DNA of 64,000 bases from Paraphysomonas bandaiensis (lineage: Eukaryota > Chrysophyceae), in the NCBI GenBank assembly GCA_965644295.1, contig CBFFRP010000342.1, positions 1 through 64,000 on the forward strand. Reading direction: 5' to 3'. Positions 22,642 through 35,251 of this stretch are shown here, piece after piece (position 1 is the first letter of the stretch; each line of letters opens with the position of its first letter). Under the pieces are notes generated by a model. That model was not told the origin of the DNA. It ran no database searches and worked only from the letters and a program-made list of their open reading frames with translations. A program made the translations under genes and the position numbers.

Positions 22642-25600
22642 TTAGGTCGTATAATACACGTTGGCTAGGCCAAACACCACCTTTGAATACTTAGCCCACT
22701 TTCTAAGACTGTATCCAGCAAACTCAACGGATGTAGCAGGCTCAATATTACTCTCATTGGGTTCTGTCTTTGTCAAGCTAGATTCGTGTAATACAGCATT
22801 ACGTGAACGAGTTGTCGCCTCCAATACTGATGCAGATCCTGTTGAAAATTCTTTCCAAAACGTTGTCGCGAAATTTTCCAACACTGTTGGAGTTGTACAC
22901 CATTGGTTCGAAACTACGCAAGACACCCCGACCAGTGAATAAAGAACACTCGCAGCTAAGGGACTCTCGTGTGCTATATCACTAGCAGTCTTGCGGCTAT
23001 CAACTGCCAGCTGACGTCGATAGCTTCCGTCCGTTTGTGTCATATCTGCAACTATCATAACAGCGACTCGCGACATATCAATGTTTACGAGCTCCTTCGG
23101 AGTAATCAAACTACCAACAACTTTTCCTGGGGCATATGCGAAAACGACTCTGTCATATGTTGGAGATGGGGATTCACAAACAGATATGAAATCTTGTAGA
23201 GACAGACCTCCTCCCCGCCGCTGTGTTGGCACGGCATGAGCCCATTTCTCCCCACTAGGTACGACTTGTGTCTGAATACTGTGTACAACATTCGCTATAC
23301 AAGTGCGAGATTTCGGCGGAACGGTCATGTCCCTCGGTGATCGGGGAGAATGTTCTCTGTCACTGGTATCTCCACGCCCGGTGTTAGGTGTCTTATTTTT
23401 ATTGGGGTCATCTCCGAATGGATCAACAATGCAATACACATCCGTCGAAGCAACACTCATTCTATCTGACGATTCTGGGGCGAATTTCATTCGATTACCA
23501 AAAATATGAACAGAAAAGTCTCTACTGATATTGCCACCAAATTTCTCCATACACGGCAGTGCCTCAAACGGAAGTGATTGCATACACTCATCACCCATCA
23601 GCAATATCACATTAGGCGATAAAACTACAGGTGGAGCGGCATCTTTAGCTGCCTTCTTACCAGATGTGACTTTGGGTGATACCGCAGGTACCTCATTGAA
23701 TTCTTCCAATTGCTGATTTATGAAGTAGTCGATTTCACTACCTGGTCCAATCAACGGGTTAAGCAATGTGCTTAAGTGCTCCACGAGAGATCTTAACTCC
23801 TCTTCGAGTGCATGCTCTGCTTTAAGTAAGGTCCTCTGGGCCTCGCTCAACTGCTGATTACTAAGCCTATCGCTGTAACCGTCAAAATCCATATCCTCCA
23901 CCATACCTTCGCCGTATGTGGTAACCAACTTTGTAGTCTGTTCTACCCACAACGCATGCTGAGCAGCCAATACTTGGAATTCACGGCGTTTAGTTTCATC
24001 GAACACCATCTGTACACAAGATGAATATGTAGCCCGCATAGAAAGTAAGAATATTACCTTATCAACATACCAGACTCCTGGGAGACGTTCCATACGTTCA
24101 TCTCCAGATTCATCGGAATCATTCTGCTCTATTTGCACCTTCGGAAAGCCCGCACATGCATAAAGAGTGCGCCTCAAGGGACAAAACTGTAGCGATAAAA
24201 CGCACGTTTTCGGTGACAAAAATGGGGATTGTAATATATTCATCGGCCGTTCCGTAATAGACAGTCTATATACAAAGGTCATTAAAGAAATTGCGAACGG
24301 CAAGATACAAAATGTTATCACGATTTGATAACAAACTTCTATAAGCTCTTGAGATACGTAATATCTATACGAAATTGTACCTTTGCCACACAGGACTGGA
24401 TGCCTGAAGAAAACTATACTCTGCATCAAGGCGTCGCTGTATCTTTGATCGCGACGAAATGTGCTGCCCAAGAAGGGATTCGATGCGATTAAGAGAACAC
24501 GCAGTCTCACAAGAAGGACTCAGTACACTACGCCACATGCCATATAACCACTCTCTGGCAACAATGCTTTGATACGTCAACATATAAGATGCTGTTGTCG
24601 ATGGGTGGCGTTTCCCAGAACATTCCGTTAGGTACAATGCGCCCATTCGCAATCCTTTAAAATACCGTGCTCCTTGTGTGCGATACAAAGCTTGTATCAC
24701 CTGAGCTTCTAGTTCACGAATCATTACAATGTCTTCTTCCTTCGACAATTGCTTCGCACGGTGTCCAGCATTGGAACCCACAGACACTTCGTCACCTATA
24801 TTGCCATCGCTGGGTGAATCGTCCCCAACATCTAATATTCTGTGCCAAATGGTGCACAACGACGATACTGATTCACCGGCTTCTATTCTACTAGCCAATC
24901 TACATGTATTGTAAACAATGTTTGACTCAATGCACTCACTCCAGTCATTCATCCATTCACATGTTGATGCGGATAACACCAAGCATCTGTCAACCGCAGA
25001 CGGGTGAAAACTAGCAACGTTCGACTTCGTTGCTTTCGCAGTGGATGGCCGGCATTGTTCCAGGTACTTTTCGATCGCATTGAGCTTCCCAGATGGGTCT
25101 CCTACCACGGGAGGAGGGATATAAACTGCTCGAAGAATATTGAGATGCAGTAATACATCTTCTAGATCTATCTGGAGTCTTGAAATCGATCTCATTATAT
25201 TCGATGAAAGAGTTAATCGTTTAGAATGAAGAGTACTATCAGAGCCCTCGGATGTCGAGCTATCAGACACCATATATATGACTTCGCTTAAAGGTACGCG
25301 TGTATGCATGCCCGTATATATATCGAGCGCAGCTTCTAACTTACTTGCGATGGAACTGTACATTTGATCAATCCAAATTACATAGGCTGTCTCGTTATCT
25401 GCGCCAGTAGACTTGGATTGTATGCAATGAAAAGCGGTGTACAGTGTGAAGAGTACGTTTCCTGTCTTATGAAGAACTCTTGCATGCAGAATAGAACGTT
25501 CACCGTCTGTAGCCACGGCAAGGGTCTCACATTTCTCGAGCACACTCTCAATTTGAGACGTGTCGAAAAACTTCAATGCGAATGAGTTCTTCACATCTGT

Positions 25601-28600
25601 GTCTCCAACAGTCACCGTCTTGTATTCAGATTTTATTCGTTTATTCACAGACTTTATTATATTCAATCTTTCTGGTACTAACACCTCGTCTAGGTAGGTA
25701 AACGCAACATCAATGAAAGCTTCGGTAGCCTCAGTATTGAACTCAAACGATGGCAGCGCAAGTGTGGATGTAGGTGCTTTCGTCGAATGTCCAGCATCGC
25801 TGACGAGAGTACTGATATTAGTATTACTGACTGACTGCCCCAAAGGTGGAGCTTCAACCAGAGACGCCGATACGGGAGAAGCTCCTACTGTAGCCTCTTT
25901 AAGCCGCGTTTTTATGTCAGGTGAAGTGGGATTCAACGTCTGCTGGGTGCTTGCAGAAACCCGAGCGAGCGCGCTCCCCATAAGCACATCCAAAGACTGA
26001 GCTGCAACTCTTGAAGCTTCACTGGGGTTTGAAAGCATCGCGTAGCACTTGATAAGTATCTGTGATTGCAAAGAAAGACAATAACAATCACCCGCCAGTT
26101 CCACCTACAAATCAAAGTAACTCAACAAAGGCCTCTAAGTCTCACATAGAATGCCTTACCTGTGATGCAATAGACGATATCATACGCACAGCATCACCCG
26201 CATTGCCTGTTCTGCAATAAATATCCGCTAGAATCGTTGAGGCAACTATGTGCGATCTGATGTCTCCCACAGCTTGGCTCTCCATTACAACGAAAGTAGC
26301 AATTCGCTTGCACTTCCCAAGTAAACCCATATTTAACATACACTTACAAAGGTCAATATAGCAAGATAACTCGTCAACTTCAGAACTGTACTCTTTAGTC
26401 CATGTAGGAATATCAAACGGATTCCGTTTTGTCACCGTGGTGGGCCTAGCCGAGGAGCTGTGTCTGCTGCCACGACTGGACTGACGAGTGGACTGCCGAC
26501 TTAAACTACTGGAATCCGCCAATGAGCGCTCATCTGGCTCAAAAGTAACCTCCTTCAATGGAGTAAAATCTGATGACTTCGACGCAATATTAGATACAAA
26601 CTCCTCAACTACAGTAGTTGAGTCCCCAAGGGTACTAGGAAGGACGACGATATCTGCTACAACACATTCATCTTCATCCGCATCACTATCTTGTTGCGAT
26701 GGCTGCTTATGTATAGCATTCGAACGGGACAGCAGATCCATTGTCCTAAAGTGTAATACCGAGTATATCGGTTCTGGGTTCTTAATATTGTTTCCGTACA
26801 TCAGACAGAGTCTCGCCCAAGCTAAACACAACAATGCGCTCTTGGGATAACCATTGCGTTCAAGGCTATCAGCTAGTACACCCATGTAGTACACTGTAAG
26901 CTGCAGCGCCTGCAAGGACGATTTCGACGGAACCATAAGAGGAAGCCTCTCAGTTGCCTTCACCATGAGAACGTTGAACTCTTTAGACGGAGTCCACGAT
27001 ACCAAATCAACTGCATCTGTTGGTATGCGACTGGAATTTACAAGACTGGCAACATAATCCGCTGATAACTTTGTGCCAGTCGAACCCTCACCGTCATCTT
27101 TAGACGTGGAACTCTCACTTGCGAACTTCATTGCAATGTCATTAGCAGCCCAGTCGATTTCACCTTGCCACAAATTCAATGCTCGCTCTACAAAAAACAC
27201 CCCTTCGATGCACCTGTCAACTTTTTTCTCAGATGAGTGTTCTAGCACGGAAAGCATTGCCAGTCCTCGAATAGCTTGATCAAGCTGCAGCATATTTAGC
27301 CGATTTACATCAGCCATTAGGTCAGATTTTTCTGATCGAGCCCTATGACTCGATGATCGACTCTTCAGTAGCGCCGTGCCACGACGAGATTGTCCCCCAC
27401 GCTTACTTGACTGAGACATTCTAGACATGGTAGACTTCTTACTGTTAGTACTACGACCAGTTCGCGTCGTAGCTCTGCTAGATTCGCTCATACCCCCATC
27501 ACCTTCATCTTTTTCTTCCAATATTTGCTCTTCGATTTCGTATAATGCATCGACAGCTGCAAGAAGAATCTCCACAGCTACAACTCGAGGCATACCTGAC
27601 AAGACAGATATTAAAGACATTTTCTACGCGATGCATAAATCATCACACCTGCAGAGCATATCCACTGGGCTGTTTCTAACATATACTCTACCCGTTGAAC
27701 GTTATCCCTTAAAATCTCCACAACTTTGCGATATGCTTCTAGCTGTTGCTTATGTTTCGAGGCACTTCGCGCAAGGATAGCATACACTCGTGCTTGAAGA
27801 GTAGGGTCATTTTCCTTTAACTTTTGTATGCCATCCAAAACACTCTTTCCAAGTTTACTCATCACGATAACTCTCCATTTCCAGAGTGGTTTTTGTAGGC
27901 GAACAGGTACGTTACTAAAAGCATCCAAGACAGTATTCATGGCTTCTTTCCAGTCCTGAGAATGAGCGTACTCCTCAATAACGGCCAAGTAAAACCTCAA
28001 TTTAACAGCATTCACACGGTCCTCGGTTTCGTCCGCCGCATTATCATCTTCTTCATCCTCATCCTCCGGCTCTTCAACTGTGCAAAATAAAAGAGTTTTA
28101 ATAATCTGCTTTTGTAGTGTTATCAAACTTTTCTGCACGGCATTTCGATTTCGTTGGCCACTACACACTTCGTCTACTAATGGCATCGAAATATTCCAAG
28201 CATCGATTGCAGGGGCAATAATAAGACTATCTATTTCAGCATTCTCGGCGAATTGGCAACTAAGAGATAAGTGCCGTAACGACGCAAGCATGAGCTGATT
28301 ACGAAGGCCCTTTTCTTGACCTTCAGCTTTTATAATTCGGGAGATGGCGATGCCCATAAACCTTTCACATAAACTAGCCCAACGCCACACACGTTTATGC
28401 ACTCGTCCTCTAACATTACTGTCTTGTACCTGGTGGCTACCGCCGTCATCTAAAGGAGCAGTTATTCCTTTGTGAACTATTTGCATACACTCGATGGCAG
28501 CTGAATTAGTCCCATAAATATTTCCTACTTTAAGATTTGCACGAGCAAGTCTTGCCCAGCAAGCAACAAGCATTTCTTGAAACTGATCGTTCTCTTCCTG

Positions 28601-31600
28601 TGTGAGCGGAATCACCTGATTATCAGCACTCACCCTGTTATTGATTTTCGATATAGCTGTCATGACCTCTCCTTTCATTAGTACTGTAGCTTTTTCAATA
28701 AGACCAGGAATAAGATCCGCTCTGGACGCGTCGTCACCTATCGAAGCAGTACCATATATTTCAATCACAACAAGTAACCCAATCGTATTTAAAATAGGAT
28801 GATCGAACACAGGAATAGGGGCATCAACAGACCCTTTCTTCCCCCCCTTTCCGGCAGCGCCTCCTCCACCCTGCACTGATAAGCGAGAAACTAGCTCACA
28901 CAAACGACGCCTGACGTAGACGCTGACATCTCCCTCTCCAGCACATCCACTCATGGCAGTGTCCATGGCCTGAGATATGTTGCCTTCGGCTTCACGAGCA
29001 AGTGCCAACGCCTCAATTAAGTTAACTTGTAATTTGCGATCAACGGTGGGGTGATTTCCCTTCTCAGTTCCAGCTTTTCCACTTGCAGCAATGCGAGACG
29101 CAGATGCCATCGATACTACTTCAAGTGATTCTACAGCACTCTGTAGGAAGTCCACGCATTCTGGCATAATCAGGTGGTACAAGCTTTTCCGAAAAACGTG
29201 TATATTAATATTCCAAAAGTATATGATGACATTCTGTACAGCGATAACGTCAACCTCTTCCGTAGCTAAAGCGAGAGCTTTTCGTAATAATTTAATTACC
29301 ATCCGCTTAATATCCATCATAGATTTGGTAGCTCGATTCGGCTCCGAATCGCTATTAACAAATTCATGTGCCTGATCTTCTTCTATAGCGGAAAAACTGG
29401 ACTTTGGTGCTGATAGGCTGGCCCGAATACCCATTGCTCTTGGATCAACAACAGTAGATCCAGGTAACGGTTCGTCATCGAGTACGCTTTCATCACCTAC
29501 AACCGTCTGCGGTGGGATGATAATGAAATCGTCGTCACATACTGTCAGACTGTCCATTCGATTAATCAGACTCTCGGCCAACATACACGCGGCTTCAATT
29601 TGACCCACGATTAATTTGCGAACCATTACATCTCTAGGCTTCCAACTCTGTGACAAAATGTAAAGTAGAGATTTCTCGACAATATAGCACAACTCCAGCT
29701 TGTACTCATCATCTTTTCGTGAAGCAAACCCGCCAAATGATCCGCTGCGATATACTTCTGCTTGGGAAACATGACCACATACAGCAATCGTAGTCATAAT
29801 ATTGACACGTTTTTGTGTCAGCTTTAACAAATCTTTCGGAGATCTCTTTTTGGTTTCATCATCCGAATTATCACAAATACTATCAATCACTCCATCGATT
29901 GCGGAAAGAGGCAATACACAGCCCTTGACCTTGCTGGTGCTCTCCATAGAAGACGCTGTTGACTTACGTGACTGTAGGGTAGTGTCTGACTGCATCAATG
30001 CACCCTGGCTCTCCATGCACTTTTCAACTTGTTGGTATAAGTCATTATCTTCATTCTTCAAAGTCTCAAACATCATACTGGCCGATTTTGAGAGCATCTC
30101 TTTCTTGTACCTCTTGGAGCTGCTCTCTCGTATTTGCTGAAGGTTGGTGGCCACCTGATCTTCAACTGTATCAGGAGTGCTATACACACTGGATCGAAGA
30201 AAAAGGGTTTCAGCAAGGGGGTCAAGGTAGACATCCAGTGGACGATCAGAATCAAAACCAGGGTTATCTTTCCGTGGGGGCATCAAAGTTGCCTTCTCTT
30301 TCTCAGGTGGCGCTGATTCTTTCAAGGCTTTTGACGATGCCTGTGATTTTAGAGGAGAAACCGGTCTAGTTTCAGCCAGGGCTGTAGAAGCATTAGCTAA
30401 CCCTCCATAATCAAGGTTCAGAGCCTTAACAGATTCGGTGTGTGCCTTAACAACGAAGTCTACCGCTTCTTCACACCTAGCCAACTCATAATGAACTTGA
30501 GCACGCAATCGAAGCAGTGGTGAGTCGATTTCAGACAGAGCAGCAGATATGAGTTGAATAGATCTATGAATACGCTTACGGAGGTGTGGCTGTATAAGTG
30601 GGTAGATTGTATTCCAAATTTCAATGCATATTTCTTGAGTTAGAGCTGCGTCCTTCACTCGACTTTGGCAGACTGACAAGACTCTCTCCAGTAGCTTTAT
30701 AGCCTCCAGTCTATTACTGATAGAAAAACCTTCCACCTGTTTTTCGCTAAGTAGAGGTGCGGATGGGCCATCCAATTCATCTTTAGAACCACTCAATATC
30801 GCAGTGTTATTGCAGTCGTCCACCATCAACACTGCAGTGCATAGATCTTGCTTGACCAGAAGAACAGCGGTTAGGATGCCAGCAGAGCGAACCATCTCCT
30901 TCCCCAATTCGGCACACTTGACAGATATTTCTTTAAGTGCCCCGCCATCCTTTCCGCCACCAAGATTCCTTGCAATTCGACAGCAATCAAATAGGGTCTC
31001 TGCAGCTTGTGGTGATGCCGCCGTAGCCTCATTTTCAGCAACTATACTACGTAGAGTGGATTCATGCTCATTGGGAGGTATGCAGCCGGCCAGCATGCAG
31101 TGTAACAGAGCCAAGGACTTCATTCGAAGAGACTGAGTGATCTGTTTGTATACTTCAATCTACGGATTATTCACACAAAGGAACTACCTGTGGGGTACCG
31201 GCTAGTCTCTTGGCATCCGATGGCAGGGCATAAACCCGTTGCATGTACAGTCGCATCACCCGATCCACCAGTGGCATTTTTTTTTCTACCAAGCTTTTAC
31301 ACTCGTCTTTTAATTGAGATGACTGTATCTGCAGAGTTTTTAATTGCTCATTGAGATCTTCCAGTGACTCAAAAGGCTCATTTTGACCTGTACTACCCAC
31401 TTCCTCGTCTACTGCATCTACAACAAGGTTACATAAGACTGTACGCAATACACGAGAAAATCACACAATATATACCTCCAACAACTTCCTCTCCATTAGC
31501 CACTCTCCTTTTCTCCTCTGCGGCTGCCTGATCTAGGCGCTCCTCAGCGGCATGGATTCTTTTGTGAGTATTCTCAATGTCTTTGGCAAGTTTCATGGCT

Positions 31601-32397
31601 TCATCATTTTTGCTGTTTTCTTGGCTTGAGATCTCTGCTACTGCATTTTCGGCAAGAGCAATCGCCTTGTCAAGCATTTCACTGCCTTTCGAACCGCTTT
31701 CCGCGTCTCCTAAGCAGTAAGATGTACCAGCATAGAAATTAATGAGCCAGTTTTTATCTACATCTTCCAGTGTCTCTAATGAATTGCACACCTTGACCAT
31801 TTCATCAACAAAGAACTTAGCGCGAGTTATCCTTAAAAATTGCCTAACAATTTTCCAACACTCAACAGACACATTAAATACAATGAACTGGTATCTGTTC
31901 TTATTCTCAGGTAGTGTTGCGACATCAAGTGCGACTAAGAGCTCGACCAAAGCAAGTTTGCGCTGCATCAGACTCGCTTCACCGTAAGTGCTATCAGCTT
32001 CGAAATCAATAAGCAAGCCAAGAATTATTTTAGCTCTACAATAGTACTGATCGTGTTGGGGAGATTTTAAAAGAAATTCTTCCACAATTTGGCGACAAAT
32101 AACTCTGTTTTCGGTTGCAAATGCTGCTTCAGCCGCAAGTACAATAAGTTCGGCATGATGTTGATTCTGTACGCGGACACTGTTAATATTTCTATCCAAT
32201 CGTTTCAAATTTTCATATCCCTCCTATATACAGAGTCACATAATAAGAAAGAAAGAATAAACTATTCAGTTTACCTGAAACAAATCATTTGCTTCCGCTT
32301 TAACAGCTGCTACTTTAGTTTTTTCAACATGTACAGCACTCTCTGCTACAGAAATGGCTTTTGAAAAGATACTTAATAAAGAATTCACAAGTGCCAT
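22642..32397 (-). CDS. CFAP46: Cilia- and flagella-associated protein 46 homologue (about 3116 aa)
   Basis: Eight exons: 32397-32275, 32223-31476, 31438-31188, 31141-27649, 27595-26160, 26104-24381, 24265-24058 and 24009-22642, adding up to 3117 codons in one frame. CFAP46 is a very large TPR-type helical protein of the C1d projection of the axonemal central pair, needed for ciliary beating. Length, a mostly helical repeat-like body with Ser-rich and charged loops, an N-terminus with TPR-like helices, and the C-terminus support the call. The last ~300 residues contain VILLMGDECMQSLPFEALP, ISRDFSVHIFGNRM and LVGVSCVVSNQW, positioned as in a CHAT domain but lacking the catalytic His and Cys. 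The seventh intron (24057-24010) is 48 bp, in frame and stop-free. It is divergent from the coiled-coil gene at 33320. Confidence 0.8.
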
Positions 32398-32732
32398 TAC
32401 AATGTAACTATAATCCGTACAATACAAACACAAGAGATATAAAATACAGTGTTTTGAAGTTTCAATTGAACTCAAATTATATATACATTCAACTAGTAAT
32501 GTAACACTACACACACTGTTCCAGTTATCCACACATATGATGATAAGATATCACTTATGATAAAGGATATAAATTAATAAGTTTCTTATCCTTTTCTAAT
32601 CTTAATAATGATATGTGTGGGATGATATATATGTATATATATAGTCTTCATTGAACTCATATGATATGTACGTATATTGTCTCTATGATATGTACATGTA
32701 TGTATATATATATACAGACTAACACACTGTAT

Positions 32733-32945
32733 AATTGAAACCGACTCCCTACAAACATGCTAGTTTTTTCAGTTTGGTTTGAAGAATAAGCTATATATTA
32801 GGATATTCATAGAAACTATGGGTTTTTAGTCAGTTGGTTATAAAAACTTCTGTATTTTTAGTAATTGAAACGACTCCCAAAGCCTGTTTTTCTAGTTTTT
32901 CAAAATAAAACGCTATATATCTGGATATTTGTAGAAACTATGGAA
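32733..32945. repeat. Two diverged copies of a ~90 bp repeat in a divergent spacer
   Basis: Copies at about 32733-32821 and 32861-32945 share AATTGAAAC, GACTCCC, CTAGTTTTTCA, GCTATATAT, GGATATT and TAGAAACTATGG in the same order. They lie between the CFAP46 start (32397, minus) and the coiled-coil gene start (33320, plus), inside a 0.92 kb spacer otherwise made of TA and CATA microsatellites. They could be a shared regulatory duplication or an old MITE. Confidence 0.6.
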
Positions 32946-33319
32946 ATATAATACAGCAATAAAGTCATTAGACATCATCATCAGCATCTATCTATCTGTT
33001 ACACCTCGAGTAGCATACATCCCCATACATACATATGCATACATATACACACATATACATACATATGATACGCATGTTAACTATAGAAAGTTACGTATCA
33101 ATACAACATAACGATCTGTAACACTCTCATGTAATCATTATAATTACATTAACACACATCCTTATAGTGTGTTGTTTAATACTTCCTCATTTCATACTCT
33201 CATATATTATTCCAACTCATTTATCTATCCTCTACTTACATATATCCCAATTATTAAAAAAATATACCAATCTATTAATTAATTCATAGATAATTTGATC
33301 AATATATCAGTATATATCA

Positions 33320-34604
33320 ATGGATAACGAAGATTCAGCTGTACAAGATTTTTTGGAGATTCTTGAAGAACATCGAAAGAATTGTGAACGACAAGGAAAA
33401 TATGTGGAAGCTGAGATTGCTAAAAATCGATTGGAAGAATTAAAATTACATGAAGAAAATAGAAGACGAGTATGTGAATATACATGTATATATGTATGAG
33501 TGTATGATATGAGTATATGAGTATGTGAATATACATGTATATGACTATATGAGTATATGAGTGTGATATGAAGTGTGTGGTATATGGATATGAGTGTATG
33601 TATATGAGTATATGAAGTGTATGTATGAGTGTATGAGTATGTGAATATATATGTATATGACTATATGAGTATGGTATGAGTGTATGTGTATGTGTATGAG
33701 TATATGAGTGTGATGTGAAGTGTATGAAGTGTGTGGTATATGCATATGGCATGAGTGTATGTATGTATATGTATGAGTGTATGTGTGTATAAGTACATAT
33801 GCATATATACATGAAGGGGAGTAACACACATATATATATATATCAACAGGAAGCAATGAGATCAAGACAAATTGCTGAACGTCTTGGTGTTGAAGAAGCT
33901 CATATGCTTGAATTTCAACAATTTAATATGATCTGGGATCAAAAGATGGCAGAGTATGAAGCCCATGCAGAGGAACTCGTGGAGGCAATGAAAGAACGAC
34001 ATGCAGCTGAATTAAGAGATTATCAAAGACGTTTAATGACAAAACAAATACGTCCAAAATTTTCAAAAGATTTATTAAATTTAAGAAAAATTCAAGAAAC
34101 GTTAGCGAAACAAAAAGAGTATGTGTATGTATTGTATTGTATCGTATATTCTAATAGATGATATATAGCTATGCTGAAGCACATAAAATAAAGCTTAAAG
34201 CTGATGCTTTGGAAGCTTGGGAATTGGAAAAATGGCATAGTCAAAGGCAACAAGATTTGCTTGCGAAAGAGGGGAAGTTTAAACATGTGAAGCAGCAGGA
34301 GCTCGTAGCCCTACAAAAGAGAATACAAACAGGGAGAGAGGAGCAAAAGAAACAAAGACACCAGGATCTTGAAAGGTAGAGTGGTTTTATGTTTGTAGTA
34401 ACTGACATCTCATATTACTGCGGTAGGTTGTTGCAACGCTATCAAAACGTGAAAGCTGAGCTTGAGGCGCAACAGAATTTGGAAAGAGTGCGTATGGAAA
34501 AACTCGTCCAGAGTGGTGCTCTCACTGGTAGCGGCCCACGCAAGCAACAACATAAAACTCGTGGTATGTCGAGAAGTGGTACCGTGGAGTCAGTAGAAGA
34601 TTAA
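33320..34604 (+). CDS. Conserved-looking coiled-coil protein, candidate ciliary (267 aa)
   Basis: Exons are 33320-33469, 33850-34118, 34169-34375 and 34427-34604: 268 codons including stop, all junctions GT-AG. The protein is almost entirely charged alpha helix (E, K, R, Q, A), for example HRKNCERQGKYVEAEIAKNR near the N-terminus, followed by long heptad-like stretches and a short Gly/Ser/Arg tail. No enzymatic motif is present. I do not recognise a named family. The divergent arrangement with CFAP46 and the coiled-coil nature make a flagellar role an attractive inference only. Intron 1 (33470-33849, 380 bp) is a GTATGAGTATATGAGTGTG-type microsatellite, far longer than the other introns. Confidence 0.75.
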
Positions 34605-35251
34605 CCAGCTGGGATATATCGTGTCACGCGCTGTGACGGCACTGCTTACATGTTGTTGGTCATGATGTGCGTCACTATTAGTAAATATAGGAGTCAAGCT
34701 GTCTTTGATATCATATTCATATATATTCGTTAATAACCAAGTCTTAATTGTTGGTTTTCCGTATCACCCGTTGTGATTATTTATTCGTATCATGTTGTTG
34801 ACAGTTTAACATTTAACAGTATTCAGTTGTCACATTTATACAACAACATACCATAGTACTTCGCCGTGGTCCTCGTTTGTAGTAGTTCAGAGACGGTAGT
34901 GAATATTTTAAATGTGTCGATTTGAGCAGTGAATATTCAGTCTAATATTCTGACTTCATTTTTATAACTCTGCCGAAGGAACATTATATAGGAGTCTCTT
35001 CACTGATATAGGAGTGAAGAGGGACTACACAGTTAACTTCAAGTGAAGTTGCACTGAATCCCTTCCAGCTACAATACCTCATCTGCCGAACAACAGAAAG
35101 TTGTACACACGTACACCACATCCCAGAAATACACCTCTTTATTACTAACAAACACAGCTAAGTTCAATACCACATCACATTTTTGCACGATTACGCGAAC
35201 AACTTAAAGTCAGGTAATCATACTACCCACTACAAGTAGGAATCAATAGTC
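34605..35251. other. Convergent spacer with two adjacent hairpins
   Basis: Between the ends of the coiled-coil gene and BBS9. AGTCTCTTCACT (34993-35004) pairs with AGTGAAGAGGGACT (35013-35026) with one mismatch region, and AACTTCAAGTGAAGTT (35035-35050) is a near-perfect palindrome just beside it. No coding frame is seen. Confidence 0.55.

Noticed and set aside
33420-33865. Minus-strand His/Tyr/Ile-rich frames of 60-135 residues
   Set aside because: They translate the GTATGAGTATATGAG intron microsatellite of the coiled-coil gene.
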